DNA of 64,000 nt from Cliona cf. orientalis (GCA_963930775.1 OZ005689.1:4402001-4466000); one strand, 5' to 3'; positions 1 to 19,128 are shown, counted from the first letter of the stretch. Numbers and translations are program-made. Notes: generated from the sequence alone by a model not told the origin.

Positions 1-806
1 TAAAATTTAATAATACTCTCTTCTCCACCCTCTTATACACTCTTGGTAATACAGAGTGGGATATCTCCATCTTTACTAACATTGAGCTTAATTATGACAG
101 GTTGGGTGGAAAGAGAGACATACTACTAGTAAACTGTCGGCAAATACATGTACATGAACAAAAAAAGGTACATCATAGCATTTAGTACTGTTTATCTAGC
201 TATAATAGATGAGCATCTCATCATAATCCAATAACAGCCACCCAGCATATCACCACACTTATTATTATGTCCATGGATAACCATTATCACTGTATACTGC
301 AGTCACAGACACATTCAACATCACAGTATTAATATTATGCTTTGAATATTCAGCTTCTGTCTGCATTAATTTTAATAACCTGTTCAAGAACACTGACCTT
401 CATGGGTATCAATCCACTAGCATAACTGAGCGGAAAATTGAATACTAATTATACAATGGCTGCAGTGCGCACAGGGAATGCTCTAGATCTAGGATTTTTC
501 ATAGCCTTTTCCAACTTCACAAAAAACGTCAATATGAAAAATTGTACCAGACATGCACTTTATGACTTAATGATTACTACCTGCGCTGAATTCAAACATG
601 CATAGATGAATTAGCAATCTTGCTAGACGTAGTCAATAGGCACGGCCAACAATTGTATTGCTAAATTCTGTAGCACTTATAAAGGAGCAGAAGGTGATAA
701 CACTACTTGACAATCGTGATGCAAGATTTGACAATTTTCAATAACAGATGACACATAACTGATCGTTTTACACCTCGTGCATGCACACGGGGTAATGATG
801 CTGAAA
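1..806. other. Intergenic, no gene recognised
   Basis: AT-rich sequence beyond the stop codon of the first TilS-like gene. I see no convincing open frame, splice-bounded exon, RNA gene or clear repeat. The part next to position 807 presumably includes the 3' UTR of that minus-strand gene. Confidence 0.5.
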
Positions 807-3800
807 TCAATAAATAATACAATCTAAATCTTGTACTAGAGGAATCAAAGGGTCAAAGGCTATGTCACAGTCCACGCCATAGGAGTGATTAATTATCTTA
901 AAGTGAGGAGCCAGTACCACATCCCCACTCTTGGTACACACGACTGGCAGTCCAAGCAAAATCCTGGTATAAGGAGGGATGTCACATTCGCTAGTTTGCT
1001 CTTTCCCCCAGCACTCTTCTAACTTCATATTCCTCACATAGAACAGTTCCTCATTTTGCATTGTTCTATCTGAAGCCTGTTTGTCACCATCTCGCTCATT
1101 TAACTTGTCTAGTGGCTTAAGAGTGATTTTCCACCGCTTATCCCAGTGAACAGTCTGCCCTACAGATATTGGGATCCATTTCTGCTTTGCTGGCTCTGGG
1201 GGAGCTCTTCCCATGATCATTGTGTCACTGTCCGTTTCTGGGAAGAATACAATGCAGTTATGTAATACTGCTATCCTTCTGTCTCGGCTGAGTACCTTTC
1301 TCTGGAACCTAGCGAAGGTTATGTTTCGATTCAACGATCGTCGTGCCCCACCAATGTGAGCAGTAAGCAATTGTATCACTTTCGCCATGATAATGGGCCG
1401 CAGGGACAATAGCTTGCTAATGCTGAAGGACAGGTAGCCATACTCTTGATTCACAGTCAGGTCGATTCTGCTCAAACTTTCATTGGCTGTAAAATAAAGC
1501 ATAACATGATTTCAATACAGAGTTTAAATTTGATATTTTTACTATAATAATATTATAGCGGGAAATTTTCAAGGAAGTTCATTGATAAGCTGCTGTCTGT
1601 GAAAATGAAATAAGCACGGTTGTACCGTGTACCGTATATAATCACATATGTCTGTGAAAGTGAAACTGCGAGAAGAAGACTGGTCATTTGTGAAAAAATG
1701 GACCCCACGAAAATTTCCCGCTATGCAACATTACACATTCTGCAAACAAATTTTGGCGAAGGTTGTCATAATGCACAATCACGCTATAAAAGGGAATAGA
1801 ATGGGCATACAGCTTAAATATACTGCATATTTACTTTTAAAACAGAAAGCTTACAGGTGACTACAATGCATGACCACTTTCAATTTAACAGTACCATATT
1901 ATTTTAACCCGGCCATATGTTTCAGCTGCCGATATTGTACATAGCAATGGTGACCCTTACCGAATGAAACCTAGTCCTAGGAACAATACCTTGATATCTC
2001 AACTCTCTTCTTGCATCTTGGCAGGTTTTCATTAGTCTTGTGATTCCAGGGACTAACTCTTCATTTTCCTGTACAATCTTGTGGATACGCTTACGAACGC
2101 TACCATCTAGCTGGTCCTCAATCCACTCCACACCATCGCCTTGACACACCTCCTGGAGATCTGCCTTCCGTGCCTCAAGCAGAGGTTTGAGAATATTCAC
2201 TTGGGGAAACTTGGTCCGCACTGTACTAAGAAACCTGCCTCCTAGGTCATCGATACTACTTCCTAATGACAGGCGGAGAAGGAAGGTTTCTGCAGAAGTA
2301 GAATTCAAGTTTCCAAGATTATGCCATGGTGCCATGGTGTCATGGTGAAGTCGCTTGCATGGGATAAACGTACGGTCCTGCAAATAATATGCCCCCTCCT
2401 ATAGCGTTTAACAGCGTTCATACATGAACATGGGTACTTTTCTCTTGTGCGTATAAAGCAACTCCATTATTTTCTAGGTATAAAATGGCTATCAAACATG
2501 TACATTGTATATGTGGTCCATACACGCAGTAGCTACAGACAGTAGACTAGCCATATCACTTTCTTTGGTTTTTTTCCTATCAGCAGCCAAAGGTCATGCA
2601 GCACTAATTATTGTCTCATGCAGAACTATCACTTTTCTGCATAATAGTTGTACTCATAATTGGGGGAGGGGGGGGGAGTTTTTTTGATCCAGCAGGGCTG
2701 ACTTTATCATTTCAAGAAAAAAAAAACGTGGTGATGATCACTACGACAGTGCAGGCAGCATTACACACGAGCATGCTGGCACTTTGTTAGTGAAATGTAG
2801 TCTTAAACAGGAAAGTATTAACGATAAGCTTAGTAGCATAATGCTTTGCTGTGGGGATCCCAGGTTGCCCCTTACTGGCTTACCAATCTGGTCTTCCAGA
2901 TGATGTGATATCATGAGTGTTCTGATCTTCTTCCTCTGGCAGAAATTGAGCATGCTTAGATGCTTCTTTTCCGTAATAACGAGTGATCTTGGAGGGACAA
3001 GCAATTTCCATCCCCTTCCTCCTCCTCCTCCTTCCTTGCCCTTCCCCCAGTCGAGGCTCACGATGTGATGCTCCACTCCCAAGCTCCTCACCAACTCTCC
3101 TGCTCTTTCAGCCTCCAAAGTGTTTTCTTCACGAAGCCTAATCAACAGACAATAAGGATTAATGTGGATCAAAAATTATATTATTACGTGTGACAACCAT
3201 TACTGACACTTGGAGACTGTTGGTAAGGGTAATTAGGCATGCTGAGTTTCTAGGAGGTACATAACAAACTGCAGTAGGATATTTAGTTATTGATAGTGTT
3301 TAATACTGAGCAGGACTTGAAATTCCCCCGAGTACGGATAAAAGATAGTCTCATGTGCCACACCCCCCAATCCGAGGGAAAGAGAAGTCTGGTGACCATG
3401 TAGTTATTCCGGCGGAATGCACAAAATATCGGGTAACTGTGTGTGCCGCTAGCAAATCATTGCTAAGCAATAAAATCTCGAATCTGATTGGATGCAACCA
3501 AATCTTGTCGCTAGCTAGCTGTATGCAGACCCTCTTTCTCTTGAGATTGAGGGGTGTGCTCGTGGCTAGCGAGACTAGATAAAAGATTGCCTATCCGAAA
3601 AACTTCTACTATACAATAATATAAAACCAATGCTAACCTGTGATCAACTGTGATACCAATGACTTTCTGGAAGGTCTGTTTAGCCAGCAGAGTCAATGCC
3701 AGACTATCACTACCACTCGTCACTACGACAGCTAAACCAGGAACATCATCAGTACGTGACTTAATAAAATTTGGAGATTATTCCTCACCAACTGGTGCGT

Positions 3801-3855
3801 CTGCAGTAAGTCCCATCCTTTGGATCGCTCTTGTGAACACCTGTCTAGCTGCCAT
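807..3855 (-). CDS. tRNA(Ile)-lysidine synthase-like protein, copy 1 (5 exons)
   Basis: Exons, in transcript order: 3855-3789, 3731-3638, 3137-2884, 2289-1990, 1486-807. All introns are GT-AG and all junctions keep frame, giving about 464 residues. TilS is an N-type PP-loop ATPase that converts C34 of tRNA-Ile(CAU) to lysidine; a eukaryotic copy would act in mitochondria. Evidence: a PP-loop in exon 2 (TSGSDS, where the family has SGGxDS), then ITVDHRLR, then HHLEDQIETFLLRL across the exon 3/4 junction, matching the family HHxxDQxETFLLRL. Exon 4 carries a KADLQEVC...VEWIED stretch like the family DL...C...W.EDPSN. The last exon fits the C-terminal substrate region. The start MAARQVFTRAIQR is short, basic and amphipathic, as a mitochondrial presequence could be. 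The first two small P-loop residues are altered (S to T, G to S), but Asp and Ser are kept. It is probably the functional copy (inference). Confidence 0.8.
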
Positions 3856-4075
3856 CGATCATCGACAGCCTCATTCTCAGCAACAAAACGTGACAGGGTC
3901 AAAGGTTATAACCGTTTTATGCGCATGCGTTATTCCAGCCTCCAAAGTATTAATGTTCCAGTTTGTGTCTTTGCTGTTGCTGTACTGGTTGATTGTCATC
4001 AATAAATAATATCTATCGTGAAAACTTGTAATATATACAAGAGGTGCACATAATATTATACTATAATCACAATTT

Positions 4076-7004
4076 TTAGTGAACAAGAGTATCTGGGTCC
4101 TGTCTTAGTGGTAGCAGAGGGTCAAAGGTCACGTCACAGTCGACACCATAGGAGTGATTGATTATCTTAAAGTGAGGAGCCAGCACCACATCCCCACTCT
4201 TGGTACACACGACTGGCAGTCCAAGCAAAATCCTGGTATATGGGGGAATGTCAGCGTAAGTCCATTCTTTAGCGATAGATTGGTCCTTTTTCCCCCAGCA
4301 CTCTTCTATCTTCATATACCTCACATACAACAATTCCTCGTTTTGCATTACTCCACCTGAAGCTTGTTGGTCACCATCTCGCTCATTCAGCTTTTCTAGC
4401 GGCTTAAGGGTGACCTTCCACCTCTTGTCCCAGTGAACAGTCTGTCCTACTGATATCGGGATCCAATTCATCTTGGCTGGCTCTGGGGGAGCTCTTCCCA
4501 TGATCATTGTGTCATTGTCCTTGTCAGGAATGAATAAAAAGCACCCACCAAGCAGCTCTGGCCTTGGGTCTCGGCAGAGTAGTTTTCGGTGGAATCTTGC
4601 AAACATTTCGGTTGATCTTCGTGTTCCACCAGTGTGACCAGAAAGTGATTGTATCACCTTGTTCATGACCACAGACGGTAGGGACAACAGCTTGCCAATG
4701 GTGAAGGACAGATAGCCGTACTCTTGATTCACAGTCAGGTCGATTCTGCTCAAACCTTCATTGGCTGCGAATTGAAGTTTCATAATAATAATAATATAAA
4801 TACGATTGTACATGTATATAGTTCTAAAATTTTTTTGCATTACTAGGAGATATACTATTCCCAAACAAAGAGGCCTCATTTGAAGTCAAATACAGTACCT
4901 ATTTTGGCCAGAAGGAAATTGTTGATAAGTTTGTTCATCAACTACTCATGGTAAAATTTTATTTTCTTGCCAGAGTACGTACCAGTGACCTTACAGGCAA
5001 AAATTAGTTCCCAAAAAATGTTTAACTAGTAAATAACTTATCCTCCCACAAAATTAAACAGGTACCTTGCTGTTCCAAGTGTCTTCGTCTCTCTCGACAT
5101 GTCTTTAGTAGTCCTGTAATTCCAGGGACTAATTCTTCATTCTGCTGTATGACCTCACGGATATTCTTATAAATATTGCCATCTAACTGATATGACGGCT
5201 CCTCAATCCACTCCACTCCCTCGTTTTGACACACCTCCTGGAGATCTGCCTTCTGCACTTCGAGGAACGGTCTGAGGATATTCACTCCGGGACATGCTGA
5301 CCGTACTGTGCTAGGGTACCAGCCTCCCATAATATCAGTATCACCATCTCCTCTTGCCACGTGGAGAAGAAAACTTTCTGCAGATACATGTAGTAGAAAT
5401 GAGATTCAAAGAGTACTGTGCCATGGTGACGTTCAGTCACTTGGGACTATTAAATTCTAGCTGTGACAGACTAATTATCATAATACCGGTATTATAATTG
5501 TATCATTCCGAAATAAGCCCCCTCCCCCCATTTTACCAGTAGACAGGGCTTGCAGCAGCTTACCAATCAGTGTGTCCAGATGATGTGCTGTCATGAGGCT
5601 GCTGATGTTCTTCCTCTGGCAAAATTGAAGCATGTTCAGGTAGCTCTTATTTGCGACTTGAGACAATTTGGGAGGAAACACTCCACGTATTCCTTCTTTC
5701 TCCTTCTCCCAGTTGAGGCTCACGATGTGATGCTCCACTCCCAAGCTCCTCACCAACTCTCCTGCTCTTTTAGTCTCCAAAGTATTCCATTCATGAAGCC
5801 TAAAACGGCAAACAGCAAACAATGCATAATACACGTACTACCACTGTACAGTAACTGTTATCAATCTGATTATGATAACAAGCAGTAAAGATGCAAAGCA
5901 CAGGAAGAGTTATCTGAGGAGGAATTAAGTCTCCTGCCCAGCCTTCTTCATGCACGCACGAGAAAGGGTCTGGGGAATCGTGCACATCCCAGTGGAATGC
6001 GTGACCCATGCAGAGCATAGTCAATAATTGAATGTTTTTGGTCAACGCGTCATGTGCGTTGCGGCTCTGAATGTTACTAACATTGCATGAAATTAATTGC
6101 ATTCTGTACGTTCTTGAGCTGTCATGTGCCGTGTACTGCAATCTGATTGGTGCCTGGAAATTCCTAACAGGAACAAGCCGGATGTGCACGATACCCCAGA
6201 CCCTCAATCTCTCTCCAGGTGCATAGGAGGGGCTGGGTACGAGACTAGGAGGAGTTAGAGTCTCTATTGGCCCACAGTCGGTTGCAAAAGAAAGCAAATG
6301 TTGGTAGGGAATGAGAGAGATGAAACAAGACACCAAGAGTATACTATAGCCAATATTACAAAATCTGTATATCACATGACAATGACTGTGTGGGAGGGGC
6401 TCCTTTTATGACATCATGTTGATATTATGTAATTTGTGAGCTATAATAAGATTTCTTCTCAGTTTTGAGTATAGTAAAACACACACATACACACACACTG
6501 AATCTTTAAATAGTGCAGTATACAGCTACTTTACTTACCTGTGATCGACTGTGATACCAATGATTTTTTGAAAAGCCTGTCTTGCCAGCAGAGTTAGTGC
6601 CAGGCTTTCACAACCTCCACCCACCGAAATAGCTGCAGAGGAATAGTCAAATTCAATATTATTTTGCCAGGGCAGAGGAGATCGAGTGGCGCTGCATAGC
6701 TCTACTCAGTGTGTCCATTCCCTTTGATGCGGTCATTGGAATGTATACAGGAATGTTTAAACCTTCAATTTTTGAACAAAAATTATGAGCAAGAGCACTC
6801 AGAATTTCAGGGGGAATCCTTGGAGGGTTGTAGCCCCAACCGCCCACCACACCCTCTCATGCACCCGCCCAAAGCAGATATGCATACACACGTATTGAGA
6901 GCGTAATATATTATCATGATCAACTATTTCTCACCAACTGGTGTGTCTGCAGTGAGTCCTGTCCTTTGGATCGTTCTTGTGAACACTTGTCTAGCAGCTG
7001 CCAT
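4076..7004 (-). CDS. tRNA(Ile)-lysidine synthase-like protein, copy 2, eroded active site
   Basis: Exons in transcript order: 7004-6935, 6632-6539, 5799-5564, 5377-5066, 4764-4076; frame is kept throughout, about 466 residues. It is a tandem duplicate of the gene 220 bp downstream, with the same five-exon layout and intron phases. The last exon is nearly identical over long stretches (both contain GRAPPEPAK and PPYTRILLGLPVVCTKSGDV). The N-terminal catalytic half has diverged. The PP-loop reads GGGCES, so the conserved Asp of SGGxDS is Glu, and the HHxxDQ motif reads HHLDTL, so both the Asp and the Gln are gone. It keeps EWIEEPS near the family DPSN site. The open frame and splice sites are intact, so it is not an obvious pseudogene. 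It could be a pseudo-enzyme, a partner subunit, or recently inactivated. Confidence 0.75.
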
Positions 7005-7372
7005 ATCCCCCAGTACTATCAACGACCATTACCAAATCTTGTCGACCCCGTACCCTATGAGCTAGACAACGGCCATGGTGCCAAACATGCAGTCCGTATT
7101 CCCCTGGGCTATATATTTCATCAGCAAGAGGGTTTAACTTATTTGCTCTACTATACTACAGTTCCTTTAAATTTCAGCTAGCACATCTGTACTGTAACAA
7201 TGCAATGCCAATGGTACAATCACAATAATCAGACGATCGATTAATGAGTGACCCATTTTAACAATAGTATACAAGACATCCTTCAAAATATTATACCTAG
7301 TATTATAGTAACCTGTTGGATACACATATCATTGATTTGCATAAGAGTATTCAATACTATTGTCAAAAAGTG

Positions 7373-14741
<7,369 letters not shown>

Positions 14742-15213
14742 ATCGTTGGTTTGATGGCGGCGATCGTTGTTCAACCACGTGGTCAAAATTTTTTTGCAAA
14801 GATAGTGGGCGTGGCTAGGGGTTGCATCATGCACACATCGCATGGCTGTATGCGCATGTGCACTGAAATCTGATCACAACATATTAAAGATTGTATAAAG
14901 GGATCAATGGGAGTGGGGAGAGAGGATATTATTGTGATCACATTTAGCAGCAACATCTGCTATCATACAGTTCCATACATACATGTACAACAATTATTGA
15001 ACAAATTATGTCATAGTACATACATACATACATACATACAATGATACTACAAAAAAGATGGTCCTTTATGACAGTTCAATAAAACCCATTACACAGTAAC
15101 AATTATTGAATGACCAGTAGTGCGAGCGCAGCTGTGATGAATGTATAGCATGGTGTGGGATGGCATGACATTGAGTGATGTCATCATGAGTGAAAAGTTT
15201 GCTGATAGGCTAC
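14742..15213. other. Gap between TOM70 and the next minus-strand gene
   Basis: Holds the TOM70 promoter region, including a TGCGCATGTGCA stretch near 14849-14860 that resembles an NRF1 half-site pair, and a short CATA microsatellite at about 15018-15041. No gene is seen. Confidence 0.45.
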
Positions 15214-15993
15214 TTAAAAGAAATATTTCAAGACTAGGGCAACAACAACAGCAACAAAAATTGGGTACACAAGGAGAAACAGAACAATCAAGGCAATCAC
15301 AATTCCACTTCGACCGGAAAGCAGTGTCGTCATATCTGTCCCACCGAGAGAGAGATTTCCAAACCACCCAGCAACGCGAACTTTTCTCGACAATTTCTCT
15401 AAACTCAAACCGGTAGCACTGGCCTTTTTTATTCGACTGATAACTTGCTCTTTCAGTTGCTTCCAATTACTGCAGTAGCTCAGCGACGACATGCAGAACT
15501 CCTTGGAAAATTCGACACAGTCACTGAGTAATGCATTGTAGCGATGAGGTGCAGAGCGAAGGGCAGCAAATTGAAATGCTATGGGACAGACTTCCTTATA
15601 CATTCCTATGTAGTAGGATCTATCAATTTTTCCTTTGATGTTCTTGAATAGGTCGAACTCTTTCCTGATCTTGTACATCCGCAGCTCCGGATGCTCGAAA
15701 CAGAGCTCGTATCTCCAGCAGAGTTGGACTTCTGGGATTTGAAGGGGATCTTTGCTCAAAACGTCATCGAACAGCGGATCTACAGGTCCACAGGGAACGC
15801 ACAGGACAAAGGCGTGGGCATGTTTGTTGACGCAGATAAAGACATCAAAATCATTCTTTCCTCTAGAAAGGAGCTGTGATTCCTTCTGCTTGTCCTTGTT
15901 CCTGTGAGCGCTGACCACCTCCGGGTCCAGCTCAGATATATTGTTCACGTGGTAGGCAAGGGGATCGTACGATTTAATCGTCCCCTCCGTCAT
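15214..15993 (-). CDS. Tail-anchored protein of unknown function, possible permuted papain-like fold
   Basis: Intronless frame of 259 residues with an ATG at 15993, 126 bp from the divergent RING ligase start. The last 25-30 residues are a strongly hydrophobic segment (GIVIALIVLFLLVYPIFVA) followed by ALVLKYFF, as in a C-terminal membrane anchor; there is no signal peptide. The soluble part has a His-rich strand (VNKHAHAFVLCVP, residues 55-67) and later YNALLSDCVEFSKEF with Cys159. That Cys motif recalls the NxxNCxxF motif of permuted NlpC/P60-like or LRAT-like thiol hydrolases, but the order and spacing do not prove membership. I do not recognise the family. Lack of introns may reflect an old retrocopy. 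Confidence 0.7.
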   Translation of the reverse strand: MTEGTIKSYDPLAYHVNNISELDPEVVSAHRNKDKQKESQLLSRGKNDFDVFICVNKHAHAFVLCVPCGPVDPLFDDVLSKDPLQIPEVQLCWRYELCFEHPELRMYKIRKEFDLFKNIKGKIDRSYYIGMYKEVCPIAFQFAALRSAPHRYNALLSDCVEFSKEFCMSSLSYCSNWKQLKEQVISRIKKASATGLSLEKLSRKVRVAGWFGNLSLGGTDMTTLLSGRSGIVIALIVLFLLVYPIFVAVVVALVLKYFF

Positions 15994-16004
15994 TTAATGT
16001 TGCA

Positions 16005-16119
16005 TCTCCAGACGGATCGTTAGTAATTCATTGCGCATGCGCAATATCGTACGTATGACGTAATACCTCTTGTTTGGGGGTGGGGCTCGAGTGTGCGTTT
16101 GAGTGTTGAAGTAAAGACC
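16005..16119. promoter_or_regulatory. Divergent promoter with NRF1-like palindrome and CRE-like site
   Basis: The starts of the minus-strand gene (15993) and plus-strand gene (16120) are 126 bp apart. Between them lie GCGCATGCGC (16033-16042), the palindromic core of the NRF1 consensus, and TGACGTAA (16056-16063), a CRE/ATF-like octamer. Both are seen directly; their function is inferred. Confidence 0.5.
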
Positions 16120-17478
16120 ATGAAGATCCACTGGTGGACAGACTTCTGTGTATTGGTCCTGCTACTATTCTGCCATCAAAGAAGATCCTTAGCACAACTC
16201 ACAGTGGACATCCTCAAGTTTGAAGACAATCAGAAAACCTTGAACAACGCTTCAGTCTTGGCAACACACTCCTTTCCCACTGGATTCTCCAACCCTCTTG
16301 ATTGGTTCATTGAACCCTACGCCAACATACCCTCAGATAGTGGACTCATTGGCCTCCTCTATCACCCAGTGCCCCACAACGCCTGCACACTGATCTTCGA
16401 ACGAAGACAAAGAGACTGTGCTTCAGTTTGCAACGCAAGTAGCACGGATTTACCCTCTGGTACTGACTCACCATTTCAGTCCCTAATGAACGGTTTATTA
16501 TTTAACCTATCAAGGATTGCTCTGGTGGATGACTATCACGTATGCACGGGAAAGAAGTTAGAGTACACTCAAGCAGCTGGATTTGATGGGTTGATAACAT
16601 TCACAGGTGATAATGAAAACCGAAACGTAAACAACCGTGTGTACGATAACACGGCAAAAATAAATATCGATGTGGTGGCTTCACAATTCCCTGTGGCCGT
16701 TGTTAGCAAAATATTTGCACAAACTCTCATTCAGAATGCCACATGTGAGTGTATAACACAGTCAGAGTGTGAACAGTGGCAATTGTTGACTGTAGTTAGG
16801 GTCAAAGGTGATTCAACGAGGCAAGGCTGGATCCAAGTTGGTATTGGAATCGGCTTAGTCGTTGTGGTCATTGGTGTCCCACTAATCACATGCATTGTGG
16901 TGTGTATCTGCTGTGTCTGGTGCTGCACATCATGTCGGAATACAAAGAGATACAGTGAGGACGATGAATTTGGGGAAGACGATGCAATGTCGTATGGGTG
17001 TTGTGCCAAATGTAAAGACCGTTGTATTCAAAGCTGCGAAAAGTGTAAGAAGTCGGGAGTCTATGAAGTACATGAACTCCAGCATCAGGTACTCGGACCG
17101 AATGATGATGAAGTAGCTGGGCCGGTGAGGTCAGCCACAGGACAGTCTTCAAGGAGAGAGGAATTCTTGAGAGAGAGGGAACAAAGTTTGCATAATCTGA
17201 GACGGAGTGAAGTTGAAAGTGAAACGGCGAATTCGCAATTTAGGAGAACGTATGAGACCTCTATGTTCAATGAGAGAGAGTACACCGAAAGTGAAAAAAC
17301 GAAAGAGAGTTCTAAGACTTGCGCAATTTGTTTGTGTGAGTTTGAGGTTGGTGAAAAGGTGTGTGCTCTGCCCTGTGATGATAGTCATATCTTCCATACT
17401 AAGTGCATAGAACAGTGGCTGGAGACTAACAGTGTGTGCCCGGTCTGTAGAACATTCGTTGCTCTTCCAAATCACTAG
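16120..17478 (+). CDS. PA-TM-RING E3 ubiquitin ligase (RNF13/RNF167-like)
   Basis: Intronless frame of 452 residues. The ATG at 16120 is chosen because it directly starts a signal peptide (MKIHWWTDFCVLVLLLFC...SLAQ). Layout: lumenal region with a protease-associated domain (about 55-190, including the FDGLITFTGDN stretch) and several N-glycosylation sequons, a transmembrane segment at about 239-268 rich in Val/Ile/Cys, then a Cys-rich juxtamembrane region. An acidic and Ser/Arg-rich linker leads to a C-terminal RING-H2 domain (401-444). The RING reads CAIC, LPCDDSHIFHTKC, IEQWL, CPVCR, with all eight zinc ligands of the C3H2C3 pattern present. Family members ubiquitinate endosomal and lysosomal targets. 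Vertebrate family genes have introns, so the intronless state suggests retroposition or intron loss. Which subfamily it belongs to is unresolved. Confidence 0.9.
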   Translation: MKIHWWTDFCVLVLLLFCHQRRSLAQLTVDILKFEDNQKTLNNASVLATHSFPTGFSNPLDWFIEPYANIPSDSGLIGLLYHPVPHNACTLIFERRQRDCASVCNASSTDLPSGTDSPFQSLMNGLLFNLSRIALVDDYHVCTGKKLEYTQAAGFDGLITFTGDNENRNVNNRVYDNTAKINIDVVASQFPVAVVSKIFAQTLIQNATCECITQSECEQWQLLTVVRVKGDSTRQGWIQVGIGIGLVVVVIGVPLITCIVVCICCVWCCTSCRNTKRYSEDDEFGEDDAMSYGCCAKCKDRCIQSCEKCKKSGVYEVHELQHQVLGPNDDEVAGPVRSATGQSSRREEFLREREQSLHNLRRSEVESETANSQFRRTYETSMFNEREYTESEKTKESSKTCAICLCEFEVGEKVCALPCDDSHIFHTKCIEQWLETNSVCPVCRTFVALPNH

Positions 17479-17831
17479 TTGTATCATGCCATGTCTCTTA
17501 GCGGCATGTGTTGTTAACATTGTGCAAGCAAGCATGATCCTCAGTCAGATAATGTATCTTCAGTGTTGTCATGAATTCATGATTCTGTTATCATCTATTT
17601 TGATATTACACTCTGCAATATTAGCTACCGTGTTACTAATAATTATAATATTATTATTATTGCTCAGTTTGTTGCACGGCAGCATAGTAGCTAGCTACTC
17701 AGTAACTGTACCCGATTAGCTTTGATTGTGGGAAAATTAGCGGCACCAAATATTATAGCTAGCTAGCTATGAGTACATAGTATATTATAGTTAGTTTGAT
17801 AATCACCAAGATACCAAGATTAAAATTAATG
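17479..17831. other. 3' flank of the RING ligase gene
   Basis: AT-rich sequence with short ATT/TAT runs and repeated GCTAGCTA. It probably contains the 3' UTR; no other feature is seen. Confidence 0.4.
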
Positions 17832-19128
17832 CTATATATTATGGGGGGTGGATAGTGTCAAAAGTATAGTCAGTGCTCTGGAGGAGGGTGACTTCACTGA
17901 GGAGGGGGGTGGTTTCAACTGGAGGGGGTGCTTTTCAGTTGGAGGATACCACTGTTTGTGGAGGAGGGGTGCGTTTTGATCTCGAGGAGGGGGTCTAGCT
18001 CATCTGGAGTAGGGGGTCATAGTTCGCTGGAGGAGGGGTGCGTTTTGATCTCGAGGAGGGGGTCTAGCTCATCTGGAGTAGGGGGTCATAGTTCGCTGGA
18101 GGAGGGGTGCGTTTTGATCTCGAGGAGGGGGTCTAGCTCATCTGGAGTAGGGGGTCATACTTCGCTGGAGGAGGGGTGCATTTTGATCGCGAGGAGGGGA
18201 TCATACTTTCGCTGGACAAGGGGTACATTTTGATCTCGAGGGGTCTGCTACCTCCACTGGAGGAGGGGCATATTTGAAGCAATGGAATGGAGCTAGCAGT
18301 TGCCGATAGATGCCGTTTGTGTCTATGTGGGTGAGGCACATTTCGCGCATGCGCATATAAAATCTTCGCGTCATGTGGCATGGCCTGTGTGCTTTGAATT
18401 TGGACGTGGCTATAGATATAGGCTGGGAAGCTAGTGGCGTGATTCTGGACTGCTATAGACGTACTACTGGTGTCTCTTGTACAAAGGTGCTACATTTATT
18501 CAATGAAGCGCAGATATTTGATAATTTGTTCGTAGCACATACAATTATTGAACCTTTGTACGACAGGAGACACCACCAGCACATTTATAGTAGTCCAAAA
18601 CAACTCATTTCCAAGCGACTTGCTTCCCAGCACACGTTCCGCACCATCATGGTACCAGCACATAGCGCGAAGACTAAAATAATGTTAACAGATTTGCGCA
18701 TGCGTAAAAATGTGCCACACCCACAATATTCTGTTCGGTAGTCGGCTCCTCGATATCAAATGCATCCTCGTCCAATCAGAGTATCACCCCCTACTTCAGA
18801 TGAACTAGAGCCCTCCTTGAGATCAAAACACACCCCTCCTTGATCCTCCAGCAAAAGTGTGTGATTCCCCCCCCCCCCCCCCCTACTCCAGGTGATGTAG
18901 ACCCCCTCCTCGAGATCAAATGCACCCCTCCCCAGCGAAGTATGACCCCCTACTCCGGATGCGCTAGACTCCCTCCTCGAGATCGAAACACACTCCTCCA
19001 CAAAAACTGGTATCCTCCAACAGAAAAGTACCCCCTCCAGTTGAAACCACCCCCCTCCTCAGTGAAGTCACCCTCCTCCAAAACAGTGACTGTACTTTTG
19101 ACACTATCCACCCCCCATAATATATAGA
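17832..19128. mobile_element. 1.3-kb foldback element with long, internally repetitive arms
   Basis: The termini are inverted copies (left TATATTATGGGGGGTGGATA, right its complement ending CCCCCCATAATATATAG). The arms continue inward for about 450 bp with matching blocks. The left arm carries three tandem copies of a roughly 64-bp unit (about 17974-18170) rich in CTGGAGGAGGGG and GTTTTGATCTCGAGGAGGGG. The right arm (about 18750-19110) carries the complementary motifs. The central part (18290-18740) is also a loose inverted repeat with TGCGCATGCG-type segments near both ends. There is no transposase. It ends 190 bp before the start of receptor A, so it may affect that promoter. Open frames in it are repeat artefacts. 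Confidence 0.85.

Noticed and set aside
1648-1860. 70-codon plus-strand frame
   Set aside because: Lies inside an intron of the minus-strand TilS-like gene; no domain, no splice support.
17928-18233. Open frame with repeated SRRGSSSSGVGGH units, and the spaced repeats looked briefly like a CRISPR array
   Set aside because: The units are contiguous tandem repeats of a foldback arm with no variable spacers. The window is eukaryotic and the other arm holds the inverted copy.
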